A stretch of 64,000 nucleotides of DNA from Nemania diffusa (taxonomy: Eukaryota; Ascomycota; Sordariomycetes; Xylariales; Xylariaceae): positions 3,573,501 through 3,637,500 of the forward strand of contig JBBPUQ010000007.1 in NCBI GenBank assembly GCA_038501195.1, read 5' to 3'. Position 1 is the stretch's first letter, and every line of letters begins with the position of its first letter. Under the pieces are notes generated by a model that saw only the letters and a program-made list of their open reading frames with translations, had not been told where the DNA came from and ran no database searches. The position numbers and the translations under genes are program-made. Shown here piece after piece: positions 34,481 through 45,166 of the stretch.

Positions 34481-35466
34481 CGATAACCAATTAATATTTC
34501 CTGATGATAATTCTAGGACACGATACTTGCAGTCGTGTTCTGTTTATTTGAGGTAGTCTAAGACTTTAGGCACCGTCTGCATCCACACTGGGGAGTAAAG
34601 TGTACATAATAGCAGAAGCTGCGTGCTATGTGTTAGTTGAGAGATCACTATATAGCAGTTTACCTGAAGGCGTACTGAATGTTAGAAATGAAGGTCCTAA
34701 TGCTACCTATGCTCGAAGTGTAATAGCAGGTATATTTAACTATCTCGATAAAATGTACGGCGCCATTTAAGATGATTCCTCGAACCTTAATTCTTCATTT
34801 CTTCAACATCAGTGCCTTCAATTTACAGATATCTAATACTTGATTAGGAAGCAGTCCATGGTTGATCAGTTAAGGCTCTTCTCAATTCATATAAGATGAA
34901 TTGGAAAATCTGGGATAGGCGAGGGGTAATCTGCTGTATTGTTCACGTCCGTGATCGAGTCCTATTCAGACATGTTTCACTCTAGGTCACTTGTCGGGTC
35001 ACCTAGACCAGTCTCTGCTGTTGTTATTCGCTTACGTGGCTGAGTGGCTCAGGCCTCCAGCCGATCCTTGTCCATCTTTTAAAAAACTTCAATCGGGATC
35101 GGATAATTAGTTGTCGGCCACTGTCTTTGCAGATATTGGCTATGGAATGAAGAGGCGCAACTGCGCGAGCGCTACTAGTTGCCTAAGATCTAAGAGCGTT
35201 CGGCAAGGTCACGGCGAAGAGCGTCGGCGAAGCGAAGTTCGCTCTAATGACCAAATTGGAGGTTCAATAAGGCATTCTAGCCTCACTGCGCATTATGGAT
35301 CGGCCATCCTCGCGTGTATTCCGTACTAGAGTCAAGCCACTTCGCCATATCACATATCAAAAAAGGAAGTGAGCACTTTACGAATTAATTTTATATACAA
35401 GGTATTCTAGAGGCTATTAACACTTCTCCATTCATCGAATCGTATCATCCCTGAATCCAAGCCTGA
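34481..35466. other. Intergenic, no gene seen
   Basis: About 1 kb downstream of two convergent genes. The open frame at 35111-35329 has no domain. Confidence 0.5.
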
Positions 35467-37532
35467 CTACAAGCTGGAGTTGGGTATCATTAAGGGCATG
35501 GAGTCTTCCCACATGCTATCGGTGTACATAACCTTGTCGGAGCCGTCGGCGTTCATGATCATGATCTGGCCGTAGGGCTGGAAGGTGTTGTCGTACTGCA
35601 CGGATTCGTCGCGGAAGCCGTACATGCCGCTGTTCCACATGATCTTGTTGTCGTACGACCACACGGCGTGGGCGTCGTTGGCGTGGCTCGTCGTCACCTG
35701 CGTGAGGTCGGTGCCGTCGGGCCGGATGGTGAAGACGTCGAAGCGGTCAGCGTACCACCGGCTGCCGTACTCCTCTGTCCAGTTAACCTGGCGCGTGAAC
35801 ACGATACGCTCGCCGTCCGGTGACCAGCCGGGTGTGTTGTCCCAGCCCCAGGTGAGGACGCTAGTGTCCATGGTCTCGAGGTCGAGGATGCGTAGTCCGA
35901 GCGGGGACTCGGTGGCCGGGTCCCAGAGGCGGTAGACGAGCTTGGATCCGTCCGGTGAGAAAGACGGGAAGCCAGCGTTGAGAGTGCCATCTGTTAGGTT
36001 CCTGTGCGAGGTGCCGTTCGTGTCGGCGAGGTAGATGGTAGCGGGTCCGCTGTTGCGGCCGGCGAACCATAGACCGAGACCGACAGCGATCTGTGAGCCG
36101 TCGGCATTGAAGGTGGGCTGGAAGGCGCCGCCGGTGCCTTGCGCGACCCATGCGGCCTCAGTTGCGTTGGTGGCATTCCAGACGTCGTAAGGATCGAAGC
36201 TGTCGAATATATCCTCGTACTCGGCGTTGGAGACGCGGACCGAGGAGTCACCCAGCTGCTTCGATGTGATGGCCATTTTGCCCGATTCGTTGTGGTACAT
36301 GGGGAACACGTCCATCTGTAACATACTGGGTTAGTTATCGCCATTATTACGGAGAGAAGAGTCGCGAGGCAAGCACTTACGAATCGGTAGTCCCAGTCTT
36401 CGTTGAAGGAGAAGAGCGGCAACTCAGCAGGGCGTTGGTCCCAGGAGTACACCTCGTAGACGACCTTGGTTCCGTCAGGCGACCAAGACGGGTTGCGGCC
36501 ATTTGTCACGGTGAATGCCTTGTGAGTGGCATCTGGCGCCGTGTAGGCAATGCCCTCGCTAGCACCAGTCTTGATCACGTATCCGATATTGGAGCTTTTG
36601 CCAATGTATTGCTGCGACAGCTTTAGCTGAGCGTCGTTATTGATAGTGACAACATTCTTGCCGGTGGCAAAATCGACGCTGTAAAGCGACGAAGGGACTG
36701 AGGTGCCAAATTGGAGACCGTGTGCACTGTATGTGTCCTCCGTGGTCAGATTACTGTAGATGATTCGCTTTCCATCTGGGGACCACGCAGGGGTGGCAAA
36801 GGAGAAGTTGTCCTGGCCTATGACCTTGCGGAAACCTGTGCCATCGGGGCGGATGGCATAGATGGCCAGGGTCTGAGTGTGCTCCCAGCCTGTGCCGTTG
36901 CTGTGACCAGTCCAGTCTGTGTTGCGGTCAGAGGAGAAGGCGATCCACTTTCCGTCAGGAGACCAAGCAGGACGGAAGTGGCCCTGGGGACTGGCTGGGT
37001 CAAAGCTTGTCAAGGGGGTGTCGGTCAAGTTCCGGGCGGCGCCCGTGACTAAGTCCTTCACCCAGATGTTGGCGGTGTGGTTGCCCTGAGTCGAAACGTA
37101 GGCGAGCTTCTTGCCATCGGGAGATAAGGTACCGGCGTCCTCGAACGCGTCAGTGCCTACCAACGTCTGTAGCCCAGTACCGTCGGGCTTGACACGGTAG
37201 ATATCAGACTGGCCGTCAAGACGACGCTCGCTGGTGAAAACAATCCACTTGCCATCGGCCGACCATGAGGCATGGTAGTCGAAGGGGTTAGTCTGATCGC
37301 CCATCAGAGCTGTCGCATTGCTTCCGTCGGCATTGGCGATGTAGAGCTGAGCGCCTGATGGTGCAATACGATTCATGTAGAAGATTCCTTCCTTGCCGGC
37401 AACGGGGGCGGTTTCTGAGGACTCAGCTCTTTCCTTGACCGATGAGCTGGATCCGCCGTGAGCGTAAGGGCAACCCGCCGCAGAGGCGAGCCCTGCAGCA
37501 GCACCGAGAAGAAGACCACTAGATAGACGCAT
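35467..37532 (-). CDS. Secreted TolB-like beta-propeller protein
   Basis: Exons 37532-36381 and 36315-35467 give 666 residues. The intron is TTC/GTAAGT...AACTAAC...TTACAG/ATG in phase 0. It starts with a clear signal peptide (MRLSSGLLLGAAAGLASAAG) followed by CPYAHG and a Ser-rich linker. At least eight PD40/WD40-like strands carry the xPDGxxIxF signature, for example SADGKWIVF, SPDGKKLAYV, SPDGKWIAFSSD, SPDGKRIIYS, SPDGTKVVYE, SPDGSKLVYR and SPDGERIVF. This is the TolB / dipeptidyl-peptidase-like propeller. There is no hydrolase domain or catalytic Ser box, so a binding role is more likely than peptidase activity. Many NxT/NxS sites fit secretion. Confidence 0.88.
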
Positions 37533-40500
37533 CTTGACAGAGAATCCGCGATCCGTGAGTCTCTAGGCACAGGTCCCAACCAACGTTCGAGGCTTACACA
37601 TCCTCCTATATATATAGGCGTTGATCCCTTAGGCCAACCCGCCTAGTTGCGCGTCGCTCTCGGCTATATCGCTCGCCTGTGGAGCTACTCTGCCGATCTG
37701 TTAATTTTGTACACCAGTATGCATGGCTCTGACCCAGTCTTTGTTATGACCATAGGTATTACCTATCAAAGCCCCGGTCAGGCTCTGGGAAGCCATGTGT
37801 ACGAGGCATGTCGACCGCCTTGGCCAACGTCGTGAGCCTGCCAAGCCTCTTAATGATGCCCCTGGCAGTAGCGGCGGGAGAAAATTCTAACATTTCTCGG
37901 CGGAGATGGCACCGGGACTGCGTAACATTCTTGGCAACCCTTACCGGTTTTGGGGAAAGATTAACACTTACTTACCAGATCTCTCTGAAGTGGATCTTAA
38001 CCCCATCTAATCTCTATTTTGACACACTACCTACCAGCACGGCTAGCCGACCGATCGGTGGGGGCAGGGATTACTGTTCACCTTATCTAACTACACCTCT
38101 GACACGTTCGACATGGTTCCTGGGGTGGATACACCATACTCTTGGCTGTGGCCAACTTCCGAAATAGTGAGACGGCGCTTGACGGTAAGTCTAGAATGGT
38201 TAGAGAGTCGTCGTAATGCTCTGAGTGTTAGTGTGCCAAGGCAATTTATTCGGTGGAGAATTCATGCTCAAAACTAAAACACCGTCATAATACCGAGGGC
38301 TACGGGCGCTGGGTGACCCATTGACGGAATCCATGAATCTTTATTTCAATGTCATTGGTTACGAAGTAACCCTGAGGCTCAGATTTGTGGTAATGCGAAA
38401 TCATCTAGGGCTAGCCAATTGCAGAGGCGTTTATTGTAACAAGGGGCATGCGAAGTTGCGACCCTGTTATACTTACAGTCCATATCATAATATTACAGTC
38501 TGGGTACATCATACAACTTCGAGAAAACCATACTACCCCGTAAGTTAATAAACATTGTATGTAAACAACGAATGGTACGTGGTGGCAAATTTCTGATAGG
38601 TATATGGCTTCACCGGCATAATTAAAGACCAGGTTGACTGACAATCTACAACTACTATATGCAGAAACCTTGTTGGTTCGATTTGACAAATAAATAACCG
38701 ACTAATTAGCTCGCCTAATGGTCTTTAACCCTACAAAAGTTCCAGGCCTATGTCTGGCCTGGGTGAAGTATTATTTCCCTTAAAAATCACACGATGCAAT
38801 ACGATAAATGGTTGGCAGGGTTTGTTGTTTCTGAAGAGCTGACCAAGTAGCTATTACTTGATATAGAAGGTCGGACGGCTATACACGTATTCGGATGATA
38901 TAGCTTTCTTAAGACTCACACACTGATTGGATGAGGAGTATATTTGGCCACGATAATATTGCATGATACTATATCTTCTCGCCTATATCCACCGATCTGC
39001 AAAGTCAGTTTCTACTTGGTTTCTAATAGCGCGCCTCATTTCCAACTTGTAATGGGTTAGCTATTTAATCACAAAGCAAAGGAGGTATGACGTATACTAT
39101 ATTTATGGGCTAATACCTACCTCGGCCGCGCTAGGTTAATAATTCCCCCCTTATCTTCTTTTCATGGGAAGGTAGGTAGGTATAATCTACTAATTCCACA
39201 GCTTGTGATATGATCGCTTATCCCGAAAAGAGCTAGATAGGAGTCGTAGATCTCGATAATAGTCGCCACAAGGAAGTACAGTGGGTAAAACACCATTGCA
39301 CCACGTGTATTATCTTATCTGATCCCCGTCTCGGATCAGGCCAAGACTCACGAATTTTCACGATGATACCTTACAGGCCCCGGGTGCAACTAAGATGGCT
39401 GACAAGATCGGTTAGCTTCAGCAGCCTATTTTCCCCCCTTAGCCGTTTTCTTCATTTCTCGATCTCTCGACTATTGTATCAGTGATAGCTAACTCTATCA
39501 AAGAATGTTGTTTGTGGTTTGCTATGATTTACGAATGAAGCACTTACATCCGAGTCTAAACGTCCCAATTACGTGGGATTCATGGTGAGCCAATGAACGC
39601 GCTCCTAACTTATCATTTGTCATCCAGCTCTTTAGGTGCAAGGTTTAATCTGGGAGTCTTAAAGGTCGGCATCGGCTCGTCTATGCGTATGTAGGTAGGG
39701 ATTCACGCAATAGCTTCCTTTCCCCGGACTGAGCATAACCTCGGCGCTGTGAGCTTACACGCACACTACGGCCAACCGAGCCAAGCTCCAGCCATAAGAG
39801 AGGTTTAGTCAAGGCGGACCGGACCACTTGCTGCAATTGTGTCCGGGTATCCGAAGCGCTTGTTAGGGGTGTTTATGCAGCTAATACGTGTATCCCCAGA
39901 GCTAAGAGAAATGCCGGGGTGGCTTATCTAAATCGGCATGAGTTCGGGTTGTCGCGCATTCAAGTTTTTCGATACCCAGTTTACTTCATACATGACTCGT
40001 GAGAAACCATGCCAACTCTTCCGAGACCTATAGGACAGAGAAATACAGACAATACCTAGGGGTTGGTATACGGCATGTAACGCTATACAACAAAACACAC
40101 GATACATAAAAAATCTGCTCATATATCGTATAATAACGATGGTACGATGATACATGCCCCTGGTTGACTTTGTATGGCCAGGGTTGACTAAATATGGTTG
40201 AGCCCTGACTACAGTCCAAGAGGGCTTCGTCATCGTCAAACTTGTTCGTGGGTTATCGCAATCTAGAAGGATCCGAAGGAAAAATGAAACCTTACACGAG
40301 AGAGGTTTTCTAATGTTTACGGACCTTGAGTTGTCTCAGAAGATAAAAATTGGGTGAACGAGATCGTCGGTAATTCTCGCCTCGACGTTCTAGTAAACTG
40401 CCGATCGGAAAAACTACTGCTCGCTAAGGACGGACGGACTATAGGCTTAGCGCCGGAGGAGATTACAGCTCTGGGTAGAGGACTTTCCGGCGGTTATGCC

Positions 40501-41534
40501 TATGTGAGTGGATTGTTCCATTAGCAAATGTAGATAATGGTTAGTTTACGAGCTAACGTTGATACTGGTGTAGGTAGGTACTATATTTACCGTGTTAGGA
40601 AGAATACATTAGCACTAATAATAGCAGAACCATTCATGTAGAATATCAACAGACTACCAGTCTCTCTAACACTCAGCCATGACCTGATCTTACACTATCA
40701 TGCATCATAATAATTAATTTCAAAGAAGAACTTGCCTAATTTCTACGGCAATGTTAGTGTGCTGCAACACCTAGAGTCTGAGTTCCATTGTCCACGGTAG
40801 TTGCAGATCAAATAGCATATAGTAACCCCTTTTCTAACCATTATTCCTTGTAATCAATACACCACTCGCTTGAATCTTTCCAACTCCCTAATAAGGAGAG
40901 CCCTAATCTTGATTCTCGTATGGCAGGCAGCCTCTCAAGGGCTATTCAAGAAAACTGACTAAAGATCTTTCTCTATCTGTGCTGTAGAATCAAGCTCAAC
41001 CTGTAGCATACCGTTTCTTTTAAGAGGTAGTGGGATTATTGCTGTAGGGAGCAATAACATGTGCTTTGCGCACACCGGAATAGAATCTAGTCTATTGCTA
41101 AGTCTAATGCTTTGTTATATATAGCCCATCTAGTGTTTGAGATCCCGTTATATACGCCGAGGCACTTGCAGGCCTAGTTTGGGAGATCTCTGCCAGTGAT
41201 AGGGCAGACAATATTATTTTTTATGTAGATCGATCTTATCAATCAGATCACTAGAACGGTCTATCTAATCGAGCACCCGATCCATCCCCCTAAATTCCTT
41301 CCGTCTTGATCCACTTACCCATGATACAGTTTAATGTCAATATCATAATCTATCCTGCGCTTCCATGATTAGGGCATGTGATCATATATGAACGACTTAG
41401 CGTATATAAATGAGTTATGGTTTGCTGAGAGCAGTACTCACCCATTTCTTTATTTTTGAGTATCTTATTCTAGTCATTCTGAGTATGAATCATTATTTAG
41501 TACGACATTGGTTTGTTGACTATAATAATGGAAC
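37533..41534. other. 4-kb gene desert beside the RiPP-like cluster
   Basis: No gene could be supported. Small frames at 38321-38689 and 39928-40239 have no recognisable domain. Composition is somewhat more A+T-rich towards the right. Decayed genes may be present but I cannot show this by eye. Confidence 0.45.
37605..37618 (-). promoter_or_regulatory. TATA-like palindrome upstream of the propeller gene
   Basis: CCTATATATATAGG, a perfect 14-bp palindrome, lies 73-86 bp before the start codon at 37532. The distance suits a TATA box in a gene with a short leader. Confidence 0.4.
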
Positions 41535-42347
41535 TTAGTCTCCACGAACAAGGGCTATACCGTCATCTAGTCCATTTGCTAGAAACCCGGTCGCGTTGAA
41601 CACTCTTCGGTGTTCCACAAACTCTTTCAATGCCTCGAAGTCATTACACTGCCGTAAGAAACCGCTTCCTTGAGAGTCATTACTGTTAGCAGTGACCGAC
41701 TCTACTGTCATGTCTGCCGAACAAGTCAACCCCTGTAGCAAATAGTCAAAGCAATGAGAAATATGGCCTGTCTTGTTCTTCCCGAACACATACGCCTCCA
41801 GATTCGTTGATCCCGAATAATATGTACGTCTCAAACTATACAAGCAGTGAAGTTGATGAAAAACGGTAGGTATTAAGATACCTGGAGCCACACTTGTATC
41901 TTTGAAATAACCCAAACCGTCTGTATATATATGGTTAGGATAGTTAACTATATACTTGTCATATTTAGTCAACTCACTTGGAACCAAAGCATCCCAGATT
42001 GGCTCTGAGAGATTGCCAGAGTCAGGGCCGACAGGGGGAGGAAGGAAGAATGGTGAAGGCAAAGTAAACGAACGCTGGGTGGTAGGCAAGATGATACGAG
42101 GGCCGATGCCGTGAAGATTGGTATCATAGGGGTATATGTTTGCAGATATGAATCCTAGGAAAAAGCCAGATATTGCGGCGATCACAATAGCTATCGTTGT
42201 CGCTGAGTTACAGCCATAACTACGATATAGAGAGTCTCTGAAGATAGGCGTTGATTCTAAATGGACTTCTTTGAGTATTTCCTTGCCGTAACCTTGAGGG
42301 ATAGGCTTGTATTCGACATCGGAACGATGACCGTTATGATCGACCAT
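41535..42347 (-). CDS. UstYa-family (DUF3328) oxidase-like protein
   Basis: Single exon, 270 residues. UstYa-type proteins catalyse oxidative cyclisation or modification of fungal RiPP peptides; they are type II membrane proteins with two HxxHC motifs. Here a single membrane segment lies at about 50-72 (TTIAIVIAAISGFFLGFISA). The motifs are HQLHC (164-168, with the usual preceding PTVF and following LYSLRR) and HISHC (195-199, in HISHCFDYLLQGLTCSAD). Both are intact. Several N-glycosylation sites lie on the C-terminal, lumenal side. ATG at 42347 (MVDHNGHRSDVEYKPI) gives the normal length. It faces away from the peptide gene 1 kb to the right and has a second family member at 43.8 kb. Confidence 0.9.
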   Translation of the reverse strand: MVDHNGHRSDVEYKPIPQGYGKEILKEVHLESTPIFRDSLYRSYGCNSATTIAIVIAAISGFFLGFISANIYPYDTNLHGIGPRIILPTTQRSFTLPSPFFLPPPVGPDSGNLSEPIWDALVPSELTKYDKYIVNYPNHIYTDGLGYFKDTSVAPGILIPTVFHQLHCLYSLRRTYYSGSTNLEAYVFGKNKTGHISHCFDYLLQGLTCSADMTVESVTANSNDSQGSGFLRQCNDFEALKEFVEHRRVFNATGFLANGLDDGIALVRGD

Positions 42348-43340
42348 ATCGAGAAATAGGGATCCGTTAAATAAGTTTATTTTAGATAGAGGGAAGAGAT
42401 CTGATAAAGTAACAAATCGCAGTGTTTAAACGTAGAAAATGTATCAAATTCAATAGGGAAGTAGTGGAATGCGGAATGGAAAGCCATGGTAAATATCTTC
42501 ATTCTATTGCTAGTAGATGAAAATACGTAAGAGAGCTGTCGCACTGGTAAGATAGTGGATCAATGACCAATGAACTAGTATTGTGTTACCAAAATCAAGG
42601 ATAGATAGTGAACTCATTAGCCAAATAACACCACATCCCTTGACGATACGCGCACAGGTACACATATGCATCATGCACAACTGAAAAGCTGGGCTGATTA
42701 AGGAAGCTAGAATGCCTCGCGATAATCAAAGGGCCAGAAGGTGAGCGCGGGGTATTTCGATCAATAAGTATGTCGGTAGAATATAATCGAAGTGCGTATT
42801 TTGGAGTAAGGGTTCGGGAACATGCATGGTAAAGAGTATGATAAACGTGGCTGCATGATGCCGAATGGAGAAGACCTACAATAAAGGATATCAGCGGAAT
42901 CGTGATGATTGACTGATCCCGGATAACTTTACGATAATTTGTGCATCCGTCATGCATTGTCGCGCCTCTTTTGTGACGCAAATTCTGGAAGGTGTAAGTT
43001 CTTAGTTCTTTTTCTTATCTCTGCAGTGTCGTGCAAGTTTCTATTGGACTATTTATCTAGACTATCAAGTTGTGCCACACAGTATTTATGAGAGTTATAT
43101 TGTAAATATTATTATGAGACTGATCCATTCCGCGGTCGCTTATGCGGAGTAAATTTCGGATCGGATGTGGGATAAGAAGATAAGAACATATGGTTTATCA
43201 GGAGTGAATACAAAATGAACTTAATATCATCTAGAGGTAGAAGTTTCGGCAGGCTATTTCAACGAATTTTCACTATCAAAGCACTCAATCATACTTGAAA
43301 TTACTACTTGCTAGACAACGAGTAAATACCATCAAACAAA
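42348..43340. promoter_or_regulatory. Region between the UstYa-like gene and the peptide gene
   Basis: About 1 kb between divergent starts at 42347 (-) and 43341 (+). It holds one uncertain minus-strand frame (42595-42959). By position it should contain both promoters. Confidence 0.35.
42595..42959 (-). CDS. Doubtful small ORF inside the RiPP-like cluster
   Basis: 121 codons from ATG 42959 (MHDGCTNYRKVIRDQ), with no domain recognised. It has one hydrophobic stretch (SIITIPLISFIVGLLH) and many Cys, His and Tyr. It lacks the HxxHC motifs of its neighbours. It may be chance, a decayed gene, or a novel small membrane protein of the cluster. It is listed because of its position only. Confidence 0.2.
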
Positions 43341-43586
43341 ATGCGTGCTTTCATTCTGATCGCTGCAATCCACGGCTTTTTTGCCATGGCTACTCCCGTC
43401 TCTGCTCGTGGTAAGTCTACCCCCATGTTAATTAAGAATTACAATCCTCATCTGTACTCTATAGATTCAGAACTCACGGCCCGCCATGTTAATTTTCAGA
43501 GGACGGACGCCACTTTCAATCCTGAGACCGACGAAATGCCAGTCGATCCTTCTGTAGGCTTCAAGAAGCGCGAGAATGATGAGTAA
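43341..43586 (+). CDS. Candidate ustiloxin-like (dikaritin) RiPP precursor peptide
   Basis: Two exons, 43341-43410 and 43465-43586, give 63 residues. The intron is 54 nt with a perfect GTAAGT donor and CTATAG acceptor. Residues 1-22 form a signal peptide (MRAFILIAAIHGFFAMATPV, then SA). The tail has the layout of fungal Kex2-processed precursors: an acidic spacer ETDEMP, the candidate core VDPSVGF, the KKR cleavage site, then ENDE and a TAA stop. It is flanked by two UstYa-family genes, as in dikaritin clusters (ustiloxin, phomopsin, asperipin). A diverged second copy of the core (VDPVVDF) lies in frame directly after the stop, so the gene may be a shortened form of a repeat-containing precursor. 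Homology cannot be tested because cores diverge; the call rests on layout and neighbours. Confidence 0.65.
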   Translation: MRAFILIAAIHGFFAMATPVSARGKSTPMLIKNYNPHLYSIDSELTARHVNFQRTDATFNPETDEMPVDPSVGFKKRENDE

Positions 43587-43824
43587 AATGTCGATCCTGT
43601 TGTAGACTTTTGAACCTCTTGTGGTAGTACAGGGCCTCATGGGTGTTGAGGATATCATTCATTTGTCACTAGGATGGATTGAGATTGCACCAATAAAGAA
43701 ATTGATTCTTCATCACTCCAATGGGGAATGACTTGTTCTACATCGCTTCAATACGAACAATCTGGCGTTTCCCTAAATAAGACAAACGAACGTGGTTCCC
43801 AATAGAAGCCTTCCCATGTAGACT

Positions 43825-44673
43825 TTACTGTGACTGAGAAATCTCCAGTGACTCCTCCGGAAGGCCCTCAAGAAACTCTTCGGAAGACACCCAGTCATCC
43901 CTGACGATGTAGCCACTATCGGGTGGACAGTGTTTAAAGCTGTCTAGAACTGGCTTGCCATCATTGGGATTATCAGGACGCTTGTAACACGCGGTGTGTT
44001 GGGCTGCAAACCGCTCAAGGTCTTCCCATTTTCTGCAGCGTCGATGTTGAAAAAGACCGCTGACAACCTCGACCCGATGATCTGTAGCACGCGGCGTATC
44101 ATCGGCGTCACACAGGATTTGCCGTCTCAAGCCATCGAAACAATGGGCTACGTGATGCCAAGAGCGTGATTGTGGGATTCCTTGTCGAAATTCGTTGAGG
44201 GAAATATAGATGATTTTGAGGCAATGAAGATTGTGGAAGCCGTGTAATATATAGACTCCTTTTGACTCATCCCAAGGAAATCTTTGGGCCTTACGAAGGC
44301 TGTGTTCCCGGACCCATTGGTCTGATAGTGCAATTACTGCCTTATCCACGTTGATTCCGTACCAGAGCTCATCCTGGAGTGTGGAGTTCTCTGAAGTGTA
44401 ATCTGTCACGACAAAGTATGGTTCCTCGCGTTCTCTTCGAAGGCGAGCGAATCTGGAGACAGGTTCGGGTTTGGTAAGAAGATGGATAATAATGCCAAAA
44501 AGGACAAAATTCAAAACCGTTAACAATAATATTGTAAGAAGAACTGGGAGTCTCTGCTTTTTGTTTTGTTGGGGTGATTCTCTGGGGGCCTGTGCACTGA
44601 GAAGCCTTTCAGTCACATGGCCAGCCTCTTCTGGCATAATACATTCATCATTGCCCTCGAAAGACCAGTTCAT
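43825..44673 (-). CDS. Second UstYa-family (DUF3328) oxidase-like protein
   Basis: Single exon, 282 residues. It has a short cytosolic N-terminus, one membrane anchor at about 42-66 (LPVLLTILLLTVLNFVLFGI), then the lumenal domain. Both signature motifs are present: HNLHC (147-151, in HGFHNLHCLKIIY) and HVAHC (174-178, in HHVAHCFDGLRRQILCDADD). The downstream PRATDHRVEVVSGLFQHRRC segment also fits the family. It is convergent with the candidate peptide gene, 238 bp from it, and its start codon is only 173 bp from the LTR element. It is diverged from the UstYa-like gene at 41.5 kb, as expected for two enzymes acting at different steps. Confidence 0.9.
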   Translation of the reverse strand: MNWSFEGNDECIMPEEAGHVTERLLSAQAPRESPQQNKKQRLPVLLTILLLTVLNFVLFGIIIHLLTKPEPVSRFARLRREREEPYFVVTDYTSENSTLQDELWYGINVDKAVIALSDQWVREHSLRKAQRFPWDESKGVYILHGFHNLHCLKIIYISLNEFRQGIPQSRSWHHVAHCFDGLRRQILCDADDTPRATDHRVEVVSGLFQHRRCRKWEDLERFAAQHTACYKRPDNPNDGKPVLDSFKHCPPDSGYIVRDDWVSSEEFLEGLPEESLEISQSQ

Positions 44674-44846
44674 ATTGGCAAGAGTTCAAGCAATTGAAAT
44701 TGGGAATAAGTAGAAAATTTGGGATAGACAATAGTGGATCTCCAATATCTATTATTTAAAATGTCCAACGGGAATAATTCTTTTAGTATGCCTATAACTC
44801 CAATGAGAGGGCTGTTAAGGAGTGGGTTTTGTCACATTGCATATAC

Positions 44847-45166
44847 TGAAACGATGTGTGCAATATACACACAACGCACTTTAGAGAACTAGCTACAGCT
44901 ATAAAAAATCACTTCTAGAGATTTGAAGCAATAATAACAGTAGTTTGAAAAAGCAATCGAAATAATATTGAAGTAGCAAAACTACTGTAAATATTACGCA
45001 ACAATCTAGTTAGTCAATACTAAAAGCATCGACTTTTATAGTACTATATATTTTTTTTGTAAAAAATTACTTTTTTATTAACTAATAAATAAAAAAATAA
45101 AAAATTTAAAGTTTTGTTAACTTAATTAACGCAACTTTTTGTAACAGTATAACTTATATTGTTTTA
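44847..45166. repeat. Left LTR, 320 bp
   Basis: Direct repeat of 58319-58638, equal in length. Begins TGAAACGATGTG. The outer half retains C and G (for example CGCACTTTAGAGAACTAG); the inner half is almost all A+T. Compared with the right copy, the differences are C/T and G/A transitions throughout. Confidence 0.85.
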
